From NCBI GenBank assembly GCA_025925185.1, contig JAICLV010000109.1, positions 1 to 8,426 of the forward strand: a stretch of 8,426 nucleotides of DNA. The letters are read 5' to 3'. The position numbers were made by a program, and so were the translations under genes. Shown one piece after another: positions 1-8,426 of the stretch. The DNA comes from Acidothermaceae bacterium (lineage in GTDB: Bacteria > Actinomycetota > Actinomycetes > Acidothermales > Acidothermaceae). How positions within the stretch are numbered: position 1 is the stretch's first letter; the number at the start of each line of letters is the position of its first letter. The notes beneath the pieces were generated by a model. That model made no database searches. It had not been told where the DNA came from and saw nothing but the letters and a program-made list of their open reading frames with translations.

Positions 1-1
1 C

Positions 2-2147
<2,146 letters not shown>

Positions 2148-2151
<4 letters not shown>

Positions 2152-2564
2152 CCGCGGTTTTCCTTACGCCAGACGAATTTCAGGCCCGACCAGTCGTCGT
2201 CGAGGGCGGCGACCTTGACGTCGACCACGCCGGTCGGCAACAACACCTCCCGCAACAGGTTCTCCGTGATGTCGCTGACGTGGCCGGCGGCCTTGCGGGG
2301 CCAAGCCAGCCACAGTGACGCATTCGATTCGAGCCGCGCGACATCCGCGCGCAGCGCGGCGACGTCCGAACTCGCCCGGCAAAACGCGATGACGATTTGC
2401 GCGTGCTGCATCGCGGACGACGAACGGCGTGCGCGTCTGATCGCAGTCTCCGGTGGTAACTCCGGGATCGACCAATCGGCCGGGGCATCGAGCAAGGCCA
2501 CCGATGAGCCCGGTTTGACACCGAGCTTCTTCGCGAGAGGTGTGCCCGAATAGCCGGCGGCCAC
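2148..2564 (-). CDS. DUF3052-type protein of unknown function
   Basis: A 138-residue cytoplasmic protein. It opens with AAGYSGTPLAKKLGVKPG (residues 2-19) and ends with LWLAWPRKAAG (84-94), then ITENLLREVLLPTGVVDVKVAALDDDWSGLKFVWRKENR to 137. I recognise this pattern from actinobacterial and other proteins annotated as DUF3052; no function is established that I know of. There is no signal peptide or membrane segment. The GTG start at 2564 is separated from the era stop by a single base (TGA-C-GTG) and has no good Shine-Dalgarno, so it is probably translated by ribosomes that have just finished era. It is the last gene of the minus-strand run, and its TAG overlaps the TAA of the convergent acetyltransferase gene, leaving no space for a terminator between them. 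Confidence 0.75.
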
Positions 2565-2565
2565 G

Positions 2566-3462
2566 TCAGAATCCGAGTCGGCGAAGCTGCCTGGGGTCGC
2601 GCTGCCAGTCCTTCGCGACTTTTACCCGTAAATCAAGGAAGATTCGCGTGCCGAGCAGCGCCTCGGCCTGCTCTCGGGCGCGGGCGCCGACGTCGCGCAG
2701 CCGGGCGCCGCCGGATCCGATGACGATCGCCTTCTGGCTCGGGCGCTCGACATACAGCACCGCGTGCACGTCGATGAGGTCGTCGCGCCCTTCGCGCGGT
2801 GTCATCTCCTCGACGACGACGGCGAGACTGTGCGGCAGCTCCTCGCGCACGCCGGCGAGCGCGGCCTCGCGAATGAGCTCCGCGACCATCGTCTGCTCGG
2901 GTTCGTCCGTGAGTTCGCCCTCGGGGTAGAGGGCAGGCCCCTCCGGCAGTCGCGCAACCAGCAGGTCGGCGAGCAGGTCGATCTGGTCGTCGGCGACCGC
3001 CGACACCGGCACGATCTCGGCCCACTCCCCCAGGCTTGAGACGGTGACCAACTGCTGCGCGATCGCCGCCCTATCGGCGAGGTCGGTCTTCGTCACGACC
3101 GCGAACACCGGAGTGCGCTTCAGTTTCGTCAACTCGGCCGCCAGGAAGCGGTCGCCAGGGCCGACTTTCTCGTTAGCCGGCACGCAGAACACGACGACGT
3201 CGACCTCGGCGAGCGTCGACCGCACGAGGTCGTTGAGCCGCTCGCCGAGCAGCGTGCGGGGCTTGTGCAGGCCGGGAGTGTCGACGACGACCAGCTGGGC
3301 GTCAACCCGATTCACAATTCCTCGGACGGCGTGCCGCGTCGTCTGCGGCCGGTCGCTCGTGATCGCGACCTTCTGGCCGACGAGCGCGGTGAGGAGCGTC
3401 GACTTGCCGGCGTTCGGGCGGCCGACGACGCACGCGAAACCCGAGCGATGGGAGGATGTCAC
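2566..3462 (-). CDS. era: GTPase Era, 30S ribosome assembly factor
   Basis: Era binds GTP and the 3' end of 16S rRNA during late small-subunit maturation. Numbered from the GTG at 3462 (298 residues, near the usual 300): G1 GRPNAGKS 14-21, the G2 region around QTTRH 40-44, G3 DTPG 61-64, G4 TKTD 124-127, G5 VSA 153-155, then a C-terminal KH domain with the RNA-binding GSGG loop at 249-252 and the usual LDLRVKVAKDWQ ending. I prefer this GTG because GGGAG lies upstream (spacer about 10 nt, rather long) and the family starts close to the G domain. An ATG at 3492 would add ten residues and has no ribosome site. All motifs are intact. It is followed immediately by the DUF3052 gene, and 251 bp separate it from the HD-GYP gene upstream, so it may have its own promoter, though I could not identify one. 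Confidence 0.95.
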   Translation of the reverse strand: MTSSHRSGFACVVGRPNAGKSTLLTALVGQKVAITSDRPQTTRHAVRGIVNRVDAQLVVVDTPGLHKPRTLLGERLNDLVRSTLAEVDVVVFCVPANEKVGPGDRFLAAELTKLKRTPVFAVVTKTDLADRAAIAQQLVTVSSLGEWAEIVPVSAVADDQIDLLADLLVARLPEGPALYPEGELTDEPEQTMVAELIREAALAGVREELPHSLAVVVEEMTPREGRDDLIDVHAVLYVERPSQKAIVIGSGGARLRDVGARAREQAEALLGTRIFLDLRVKVAKDWQRDPRQLRRLGF

Positions 3463-3713
3463 GAGCTGAAGTCTCCCATCGCATGTCCGCATGCACGGCT
3501 GGCGTCAGCTCCGTCCAATCGGCGAATGTGACTGGCCGGACCGGACCAGGCCGCATTCACCTGGGTCTTGAAGTCGCGCCTTCGACAAGCGGCTCCTTGA
3601 TCATTGGGCAAAAAAGCGTCGCCGGTGCCCGCGTGTCTGTGCCATTTCTGCCCACTCGCTCCGGACGGCGGTCCGGCGGACCGCCGGACGGCCGGACCGC
3701 CGGACGGGTTGCC
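3463..3713. other. Noncoding gap between the HD-GYP gene and era
   Basis: Of these 251 bases, the stretch after the HD-GYP stop holds GC-rich palindromes (3661-3707), a likely transcription end or RNA stabiliser. An A6 run at 3610-3615 (T6 on the minus strand) follows only a poor stem. The remainder up to era shows no convincing promoter, RNA gene or conserved small protein. This is the widest gap in the minus-strand gene run, in agreement with the HD-GYP gene being an insertion. Confidence 0.6.
3661..3707 (-). terminator. GC-rich stem-loop with 16-bp tandem repeat downstream of the HD-GYP gene
   Basis: CGGCGGTCC (3666-3674) and GGACCGCCG (3678-3686) form a perfect 9-bp stem with a 3-nt loop, extended by CCG/CGG across a 2x2 internal loop. 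GGACCGCCGGACGG occurs twice at a period of 16 (3678-3691 and 3694-3707), so alternative stems are possible. It begins within 10 nt of the HD-GYP stop. There is no T-run directly after it, so it may be a terminator of the actinobacterial T-less kind, a 3' end stabiliser, or merely a palindromic repeat. Confidence 0.45.
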
Positions 3714-5390
3714 TCAGCCGCCTAGCAGCTTGCCGAGCACGCCGCCCAGGCCCGGTTTCGTCGGCGCCGGTGACGGGGCCGGGGTCTCCGATCCCGAACC
3801 GGAGGAGCCACCGAGCAGGCCGCCGACCGTGCCACCGAGCGTGTCGCCAACCCCGTTGACCGTCGAGCCCAACGTGTCGCCGACGCCGGAAAGCGTGTCA
3901 CCGAGCGGGCCGCCGACCGTGTCTCCCACCCCACTGACGACGCCGTCGAGCGTGTCGCCAACCCCCCCAACCACGCCGGCGAGCGTGTCGCCGACACTCC
4001 CGGGCGAGGCCGCGGGAGCTGATCGCGGGGGTGCGGTGGTCGAGGTGGCCGACGGCGCCGACCGCACGCCAGCCGGCACCGGTGTCGCGACCGGCGAAGT
4101 GGGCTCAGCGACTCGCTGCGCCGGAATCCCTACGATCCCCGAACCGGTCGGTGCGCTGCTCGCCACGCCTGTGTTCGGCCCCGTCACGGCCACCTGAGGC
4201 GCGCTGCCGACCCACCCCGCGCCCGGGTCGTGGTGGGCGCTGTGCGAGGGCGCTGGCGTCGCGGCCGCGCTCATACCACCGGTCCCGCCGACGACGACCG
4301 CGCTCGCCATCCCGCCGAGCATCACGGTTCCCGCGCCGCGGGCGACGGTTCCAGCCACCGCGGGCAACCCGCCGACCGGTGCCGTTCCGACGACGGGCAG
4401 TTGGCCGATCCAGCTCGCCGGTCCGAGCGCGCGGCGCAATCGCGGCGTCGAGACGGCAAGCAGCGCGCGGGCGACGTCCGGGTCGAAATGCGTGCCGCTG
4501 CAGTTCACGACCTCGCGAAGCGCCGTCGTCCGCGAAAAGGCCTTCTTGTACGGGCGGGCGGCGGTCATGACCTCGAACGCGTCGGCGAGACCGACGATCC
4601 GCGCGCCGAGGCTGATCTGGTCGCCGCGCAGCCCGGCCGGGTAGCCGCTTCCGTCGAAATGCTCGTGATGCTGGAGGACGACGGCCGCGTGCTCGCCCAG
4701 CCAACCGGCGAGCGGCGCGGCCAATCGGGCGCCGACCTCGGGGTGCAGCCGCAGCGACTCCCACTCTTCGGCTGTCGGCTTTCCCGGCTTGCGCAGCAGT
4801 TTCGCAGCCACTTCGAGCTTGCCGATGTCGTGAATCAGCGCGGCCCACCGCAGCCGGTCGCGATCGGCGCGCGGCAGGCCCATCTCGGCGGTGATCATGT
4901 CGGTGAACACGCGCACCCGGTCGGAGTGGCCGCGGGTGACCCTGTCATGGCGGGCGAGCGACGCCACCAGCGCCAGGATCGTCGTCGCCGCCCGCACCGG
5001 CTCGGTGTCGGGCACCCCATCCGCGAGCAACTCCAGATGCTTGATGGAGCCCGCCTCGCGGGCGACCCGCCACCGCGACGGCGCCTCGCCGGGAAACAGG
5101 ATCGACAGCTCGAGCAACGCGGCGAGCGGGAGCAACCGCCGCAGCTGGCGGCGAGCCGGCCAGGCGAGCAGGCCGCAAAGGAACACGACGAGCGCCAGCC
5201 ACGCGACCCGCGCGCCGACGCTATCCGGCGCTGGGATGAGCCGCGTGACGACAAAAGACGCCGCGACCGACACCGCCACCGGCGCGAGCAAGACGATTCC
5301 GCGCAGCACAACGGCGACCCCGCGGCGTGACCGCCAACGCTCAGCGCCGAGCGTCGACCCCTCGGTGTCGCGACCTGCTGCAGACCTCAT
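3714..5390 (-). CDS. Membrane HD-GYP protein with extracytoplasmic Pro/Ala/Ser linker and GVGDTL repeats
   Basis: A 558-residue protein. Hydrophobic segments at about 25-52 and 61-78 anchor it. An HD-GYP domain covers about 135-315, with H148 and H155, the HD pair H187-D188 in HDIGK, H216, H241-H242-E243, DGSGYP 246-251 and D270, all the usual metal and signature residues. HD-GYP proteins hydrolyse cyclic di-GMP or related dinucleotides; the complete motif suggests an active enzyme. A third hydrophobic stretch at about 346-376 would return the chain outside. Then come a low-complexity Ala/Pro/Ser/Thr linker (377-465) and six (V/L)GDT(L/V) repeats (466-528), ending in a Gly/Leu-rich tail. No dedicated sensor domain is visible. 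The ATG has GAGGG 7 nt upstream. Homologous regions of other actinobacteria generally have era directly after the deaminase-like gene, so this gene appears inserted. It has a gap on each side and could be transcribed separately. Confidence 0.85.
   Translation of the reverse strand: MRSAAGRDTEGSTLGAERWRSRRGVAVVLRGIVLLAPVAVSVAASFVVTRLIPAPDSVGARVAWLALVVFLCGLLAWPARRQLRRLLPLAALLELSILFPGEAPSRWRVAREAGSIKHLELLADGVPDTEPVRAATTILALVASLARHDRVTRGHSDRVRVFTDMITAEMGLPRADRDRLRWAALIHDIGKLEVAAKLLRKPGKPTAEEWESLRLHPEVGARLAAPLAGWLGEHAAVVLQHHEHFDGSGYPAGLRGDQISLGARIVGLADAFEVMTAARPYKKAFSRTTALREVVNCSGTHFDPDVARALLAVSTPRLRRALGPASWIGQLPVVGTAPVGGLPAVAGTVARGAGTVMLGGMASAVVVGGTGGMSAAATPAPSHSAHHDPGAGWVGSAPQVAVTGPNTGVASSAPTGSGIVGIPAQRVAEPTSPVATPVPAGVRSAPSATSTTAPPRSAPAASPGSVGDTLAGVVGGVGDTLDGVVSGVGDTVGGPLGDTLSGVGDTLGSTVNGVGDTLGGTVGGLLGGSSGSGSETPAPSPAPTKPGLGGVLGKLLGG
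3837..3995 (-). repeat. Coding repeat, six (V/L)GDT(L/V) units
   Basis: The units begin at protein residues 466, 477, 488, 496, 503 and 514, spaced 11, 11, 8, 7 and 11 residues. The plus strand shows this as recurring GTGTCGCC-like blocks (for example AGCGTGTCGCC, AACGTGTCGCC). The codons vary between units, so they are not a very recent expansion. Gly-Asp-Thr repeats of this kind with Val/Leu between them look like an extended wall-side or self-associating segment; that role is inference. Confidence 0.75.
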
Positions 5391-5397
5391 CGTTCAA

Positions 5398-5402
5398 CCC
5401 TC
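5398..5402 (-). promoter_or_regulatory. Ribosome binding site of the HD-GYP gene
   Basis: GAGGG on the minus strand, 7 nt before the ATG at 5390, supports that start. The gene has its own site rather than depending on coupling to the gene upstream. Confidence 0.6.
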
Positions 5403-5475
5403 GGCGCTCGCCGCAGCCGCCGAAAGACCCGATCGCGGACCGCAGATCAGCCGTTCGGACGACGCTCAAAGCGGC

Positions 5476-5499
5476 AAAAGCCTTACCGGATAGGGCTTT
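5476..5499 (-). terminator. Small intrinsic-terminator-like hairpin after the deaminase-like/VOC gene
   Basis: AAAGCC (5499-5494) and GGCTTT (5482-5477) form a 6-bp stem around an 11-nt loop, ending in TTTT (5479-5476). The stem starts inside the TGA of the preceding gene. The stem is short and the T-run brief, so it could reduce rather than stop read-through into the HD-GYP gene. Confidence 0.4.
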
Positions 5500-6275
5500 C
5501 AGCCGAGTTCGGTGAAGATTGTCACGTGCGTCGCGCCGGGAGCGTCGAGTCGCGAGTTCAGCGAATCCCACGGCGTGCGAGTCGGCTCGGCGACCAACAC
5601 CGCACCGGCCTCGACAAGCTCGGCCGTCGTGACACGCGAATCGGTGACTTCGAAGGCGAGCCTGATCGAACCGGCGACGCGTCGTCCGACTTCGACCTCG
5701 TCGATGTACGCGGCATGCGAAGGATCGGTGATCTCCAATGTCGCGCGGCCCGCCGCGAGGATCGACACCCGGCCATCGGGCGACTCGAAGGCCGCCTCCT
5801 GCGGAAGGCCGAGAACGTCACGGTAGAACCTCAGCGCATCGTCGTAGTCGGCCGCCGTCACGACGACGCGCAACTGCTTGACCGACGAAGCGGCGGGCGA
5901 CGCGGCGAACCGCGCAAGTACTGTTCCGGCCGGATCCGCAAGGAAAATCGGCGCGTCGACGGTTAGGTCGGCGACGACCGCACGGTCAGCCTCGGCAATC
6001 GACTCGGACGACGTGACCACCGCGGCCGACTCCAACGCGCGCGCGCCACTGGCCACCGCCATCGCGACCGCGGCCTGTAACGCGGAAAGGTTCAGCGTCG
6101 CAAGGGAAACCGTGCTGGCGACGTACGTGCGGCCGGTGTCGTCGCGCACGGCGGCGCCTTCGATGACGCCGTTGCGGGCTCGGGCCGAACGGGCGAGGGT
6201 GACCAGCTTCGCGTCCTCAGCGTCGAGCTGGCCGGCGTCGAAGTGCGCGCCGTCGGGTTGCGGGTCGTCAGCCAC
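5499..6275 (-). CDS. Degenerate cytidine-deaminase-like domain fused to a VOC (glyoxalase/bleomycin-resistance fold) domain
   Basis: Residues 1 to about 124 match the deaminase-like protein that commonly sits between the CBS protein and era in actinobacteria (LDAEDAKLVTLARSARARNG 17-36, AAVRDDTGRTYVAS 41-54, LSALQAAVAMAVASGAR 63-79). Where true cytidine deaminases have (C/H)AE and PCxxC for zinc, this has SAL and no Cys pair, so it is presumably not a deaminase. After a short linker, residues 134-258 form a VOC domain: VVVTAADYDDALRFYRDVLGL 137-157, LEI 180-182, SIRLAFEVTD 203-212, PWDSLNSRLDAPG 235-247 and IFTELG at the end. The usual first and third metal histidines appear to be Arg136 and Arg205, while E181 and E256 remain, so metal binding is doubtful. 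The GTG at 6275 overlaps the CBS gene by 8 nt and has a perfect AGGAGG 6 nt upstream. Confidence 0.8.
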   Translation of the reverse strand: MADDPQPDGAHFDAGQLDAEDAKLVTLARSARARNGVIEGAAVRDDTGRTYVASTVSLATLNLSALQAAVAMAVASGARALESAAVVTSSESIAEADRAVVADLTVDAPIFLADPAGTVLARFAASPAASSVKQLRVVVTAADYDDALRFYRDVLGLPQEAAFESPDGRVSILAAGRATLEITDPSHAAYIDEVEVGRRVAGSIRLAFEVTDSRVTTAELVEAGAVLVAEPTRTPWDSLNSRLDAPGATHVTIFTELG

Positions 6276-7680
6276 CGCTGGCCTCCTGTCGCCGCTGCTG
6301 CGGGCCCGTGGACTGCGGGGCCGTCGTCGTCCCGGCGGCCTCGGCGGCCTCGGCCGTGTCGACGACGGTGTCGGGGACGGTCAAGTCGGCGTCGCCGCCC
6401 AGCGCCGTTGCCTCGCCATTGCGGACGACGACGGTGGCGATCCGGTTGCGCCGGCCGCGGGAGCCCTCGGCGGTGAGCTCGAGCGGGCCGACTCGCGCCG
6501 TGGCGCCGGGGATCGGCACCCGACCGAGCACCTGGGCGAGCAATCCACCGACGGTCTCGACGCCCTCGTCCTCGGTTTCCAACTTGACGTTGAACAATTC
6601 CTCGAGTTCGTCCACACCGAGGCGCGCGGTGACGCGCGCGGCGCCGTCCGGCAGTTGCTCGACTCGCGGCAACTCGCGGTCGTACTCGTCGGTGATCTCG
6701 CCGACGATCTCCTCGATGATGTCTTCGATCGTGACCAGACCCGCGGTGCCGCCGTACTCGTCGACGACGACGGCGACGTGAGTGCGCTCGGCCTGCATGT
6801 CACGCAGCAGCTCGTCGACCGGTTTGCTGTCGGGCACGAAGGTGGCCGGTCGCATGATCGACTCGACCCGCTCGCCCGACTCCGACTCGCGGTATTCGTA
6901 GGTGCGGCGAGCCAGGTCGCGCAGGTAGACAATGCCGACGACGTCGTCCTCGTTATCGCCGACGACGGGGATGCGGGAAAAACCGCTGCGCAGCGCGAGG
7001 GACATCGCCTGCCGCAAGGTCTTGCTGCGTTCGATGAAGACGATGTCGGTGCGCGGCACCATCACCTCGCGCACGAGGGTGTCGCCGAGCTCGAACACGG
7101 AGTGGATCATCTGCCGCTCGCCGCTTTCGATGACCTTGCTGGCCTCGGCGAGATCGACAAGGTCGCGCAACTCGGCCTCGCTGGTGAACGGTCCGTCGCG
7201 GAAACCGCGGCCGGGGGTCAGCGCGTTGCCGACCGCGATGAGGAAGCGCGGCAACGGTCCGAGGACGGCGGCGAGCCGGTATACCACCGGTGCCGACAGC
7301 AAGGCGACGCCGCCCGCGTGCTGCCGGCCGATGGTGCGCGGCGAGACGCCCACCGCCACGTAACTGACGACGACCATGACCGCGGCGGTGACCAGAACCG
7401 TCGACCATGAGTAGCGGAAGTTCTGCACCGCCCACACCGCCACCATGACGGCGGCGGCCATCTCTCCGACCACGCGCAGCAGGAGCACAAGGTTGAGATA
7501 GCGCGGCGGCTCGGCGATGACACGCCGCAACGCGGTCGCGCCACGTCGTCCGTCACGGGCGAATTCTTCGACCCGCGCGCGGGAAACCCGCGACAAGGCG
7601 GCGTCGACGGCCGCGCACAGTCCGGCCACCGCGACGAGGACCGCCGCACCGACCGGAAGTCCGATGTCGCCTGCGGTCAC
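6268..7680 (-). CDS. CNNM/CBS membrane protein (HlyC/CorC family)
   Basis: Numbered from the GTG at 7680 (470 residues). Residues 1 to about 160 are a CNNM (DUF21) transmembrane domain with hydrophobic runs at about 7-28, 60-85, 92-112 and 122-150. A CBS pair follows: first around 205-257 ([35 protein letters not shown]), second around 272-330 ([41 protein letters not shown]). A CorC/HlyC C-terminal domain covers about 345-420, then a low-complexity Ala/Thr/Gln tail. The family is linked to divalent cation (Mg/Co) export or homeostasis, with the CBS pair binding adenine nucleotides; the hemolysin name is historical. The membrane part has [10 protein letters not shown] where many relatives have an E-x-x-PK motif. 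The start is chosen from the GTGA overlap with the ybeY stop; a GTG at 7710 would add ten residues. Confidence 0.9.
   Translation of the reverse strand: MTAGDIGLPVGAAVLVAVAGLCAAVDAALSRVSRARVEEFARDGRRGATALRRVIAEPPRYLNLVLLLRVVGEMAAAVMVAVWAVQNFRYSWSTVLVTAAVMVVVSYVAVGVSPRTIGRQHAGGVALLSAPVVYRLAAVLGPLPRFLIAVGNALTPGRGFRDGPFTSEAELRDLVDLAEASKVIESGERQMIHSVFELGDTLVREVMVPRTDIVFIERSKTLRQAMSLALRSGFSRIPVVGDNEDDVVGIVYLRDLARRTYEYRESESGERVESIMRPATFVPDSKPVDELLRDMQAERTHVAVVVDEYGGTAGLVTIEDIIEEIVGEITDEYDRELPRVEQLPDGAARVTARLGVDELEELFNVKLETEDEGVETVGGLLAQVLGRVPIPGATARVGPLELTAEGSRGRRNRIATVVVRNGEATALGGDADLTVPDTVVDTAEAAEAAGTTTAPQSTGPQQRRQEASGG
6282..6287 (-). promoter_or_regulatory. Ribosome binding site AGGAGG inside the 3' end of the CBS gene
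   Basis: A full AGGAGG with a 6-nt spacer to GTG 6275 settles that start, which lies within the preceding coding sequence. It is the best site in the operon, so this gene may be made in larger amounts than its neighbours. Confidence 0.75.
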
Positions 7681-8156
7681 TGCTTCACGCCGGAGTGACC
7701 GGCCCGCCACGCGGCCAACAAGTCGCGTTGCAGCCCGAACATCTCACGCTCTTCGTCGGGCTCAGCGTGGTCGTAGCCGAGCAGGTGCAAAATCCCATGC
7801 GTGCAAAGCAGTTCCAGCTCTGCCTGGGTGGAATGGCCCGCCTCGCGACCCTGCCGCTCCGCCACCACCGGGCATAGCACGACATCGCCGAGCAGCCCTG
7901 GCTCCTCGTCGTCGTCGGGTTCGCTGTCGAGGCGGCCGGGCCGCAACTCGTCCATCGGAAAGGAAAGGACGTCGGTCGGGCCGGGCTCGTCCATCCAGCG
8001 TTGGTGCAGGTTGGCCATCTCGCCCTCGTCGACAAGCAGAATCGACAGCTCGGCGAGCGGGTGGATGCGCATCGCGTCGAGAACGTGGCGCGACAACGCG
8101 ACCAGCCGTACCTCATCGACCTCGATCCCCGACTCGTTGGAGACCTCGACACTCAC
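7677..8156 (-). CDS. ybeY: Endoribonuclease YbeY (16S rRNA maturation and ribosome quality control)
   Basis: YbeY is a zinc-dependent single-strand RNase acting in 16S rRNA 3' maturation and 70S quality control. The protein has 159 residues, the usual length. The signature HGxxHLxGYDH is at 120-130 ([11 protein letters not shown]), giving zinc ligands H120, H124 and H130. Upstream are the conserved TDVLSFP 61-67 and LGDVVLCP 89-96, joined by an acidic insert (about 77-86, [10 protein letters not shown]). GTG 8156 overlaps the phoH stop (GTGA) and is preceded by GGGAGGG about 6 nt upstream, in a frame where no better start exists. The stop in turn overlaps the CBS gene start by 4 nt. The position between phoH and the CNNM/CBS gene is the widely conserved one. 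Confidence 0.96.
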   Translation of the reverse strand: MSVEVSNESGIEVDEVRLVALSRHVLDAMRIHPLAELSILLVDEGEMANLHQRWMDEPGPTDVLSFPMDELRPGRLDSEPDDDEEPGLLGDVVLCPVVAERQGREAGHSTQAELELLCTHGILHLLGYDHAEPDEEREMFGLQRDLLAAWRAGHSGVKQ

Positions 8157-8426
8157 CGGTTGCCCTCCCGGCCGTTGCGACGCCGATCCGGCCGCCGCGG
8201 CGCCTGCGACTCGTTCTCGGCGTCGAAGCGTTCGTAGGCGTCGATGATGGCGCTCACCAACTTGTGCCGGACGACGTCGCTGCTGTTCAAGGTCGTGAAG
8301 TAGACGTCGGGAATGCCGTCGAGAATGTCGCGCACCACCCGAAGACCGCTCTTCGTGTCGCCGGGTAGGTCGACCTGCGTGACGTCGCCGGTGACGACCA
8401 TTTTCGAGCCAAAACCCAGGCGCGTA
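8153..8426 (-). CDS. phoH: PhoH-family ATPase, C-terminal 90 residues (5' part outside the window)
   Basis: The frame is open to the right edge and ends at TGA 8153-8155. It shows the C-terminal half of the PhoH NTPase domain: [21 protein letters not shown], then [43 protein letters not shown], and a short basic and polar tail ([14 protein letters not shown]). SKMVVTGD is the sensor-type strand after the Walker B segment. The P-loop lies outside the window, so nucleotide binding cannot be checked here. PhoH proteins are cytoplasmic ATPases, often tied to RNA metabolism, and the tight GTGA overlap with ybeY supports a shared role. No start or promoter is visible. Confidence 0.95.
   Translation of the reverse strand, partial: TRLGFGSKMVVTGDVTQVDLPGDTKSGLRVVRDILDGIPDVYFTTLNSSDVVRHKLVSAIIDAYERFDAENESQAPRRPDRRRNGREGNR
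8163..8169 (-). promoter_or_regulatory. Ribosome binding site of ybeY
   Basis: GGGAGGG near the end of phoH, about 6 nt before GTG 8156. It fixes the ybeY start and shows that ybeY can be initiated independently as well as by coupling to phoH. Confidence 0.65.

Noticed and set aside
3463..3492. Longer era from ATG 3492
   Set aside because: No ribosome site and ten extra residues outside the family pattern; GTG 3462 fits better, although its spacer is long. The alternative is not excluded.
3607..3633. T6 run on the minus strand (3615-3610) as an intrinsic terminator
   Set aside because: Only short, badly placed pairings precede the T-run; the GC-rich stem at 3661-3707 is a better candidate for the end of the HD-GYP transcript.
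4230..5330. A 366-codon open frame on the plus strand opposite the HD-GYP gene
   Set aside because: Shadow of the HD-GYP coding sequence; the opposite strand carries intact HD-GYP motifs and this frame has no family signal.
5391..5475. Riboswitch or c-di-GMP aptamer before the HD-GYP gene
   Set aside because: The short gap shows a small terminator-like hairpin and a ribosome site but no conserved aptamer core I recognise.
5878..7410. A 510-codon open frame on the plus strand
   Set aside because: It is antisense to the CNNM/CBS and VOC-fusion genes. Its low-complexity Arg/Asp/Gly-rich translation is typical of the complementary frame in very GC-rich DNA, and no domain is recognisable.
7681..7710. 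Longer CNNM/CBS protein from GTG 7710
   Set aside because: The extra ten residues are polar and Arg-rich ahead of the first membrane segment and would overlap ybeY by 34 nt, while GTG 7680 gives the same GTGA overlap seen at phoH/ybeY.

Overview
The window is very GC-rich and reads as the chromosome of an actinobacterium. The evidence is the gene order phoH, ybeY, CNNM/CBS protein, degenerate cytidine-deaminase-like protein, then era; a LeuA that closely resembles the mycobacterial enzyme; a DUF3052-type protein; frequent GTG starts; and what looks like leaderless transcription. I cannot place it below phylum level. Both ends cut through genes (leuA on the left, phoH on the right), so this may be a whole short contig.

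Right two thirds (2148-8426, all on the minus strand, transcribed right to left): the 3' end of phoH, then ybeY, a CNNM/CBS membrane protein, a fusion of a cytidine-deaminase-like domain with a VOC domain, a membrane HD-GYP protein with an extracytoplasmic Gly-rich repeat tail, era, and a DUF3052 protein. Four junctions are overlapping or almost touching (GTGA, GTGA, an 8-nt overlap, and TGA-C-GTG), which points to a translationally coupled operon for rRNA/ribosome quality control (PhoH, YbeY, Era) with passengers. The HD-GYP gene is the one clear insertion, flanked by the only two sizeable gaps.

Left third: a tandem-GNAT acetyltransferase gene (1144-2151, plus strand) runs into the end of the DUF3052 gene, the two stops sharing CTAA. 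Divergent from it is leuA (minus, GTG start at 942). Its 5' region holds the most notable feature here: a 14-codon leader peptide rich in Leu codons (1060-1016), almost directly behind a -10 box, followed by two mutually exclusive hairpins. One of these buries the leuA ribosome binding site. This looks like leucine-responsive translational attenuation.

Extreme left (1-about 147): a second, different leuA fragment lies on the plus strand and meets the minus-strand leuA head to head at the same conserved HPHNDRG codons, about 79% identical by eye over 132 nt. This is most likely an amplification or assembly chimera, so leuA should be treated as truncated at about 136.

I saw no tRNA, rRNA, CRISPR array, insertion sequence or phage gene.
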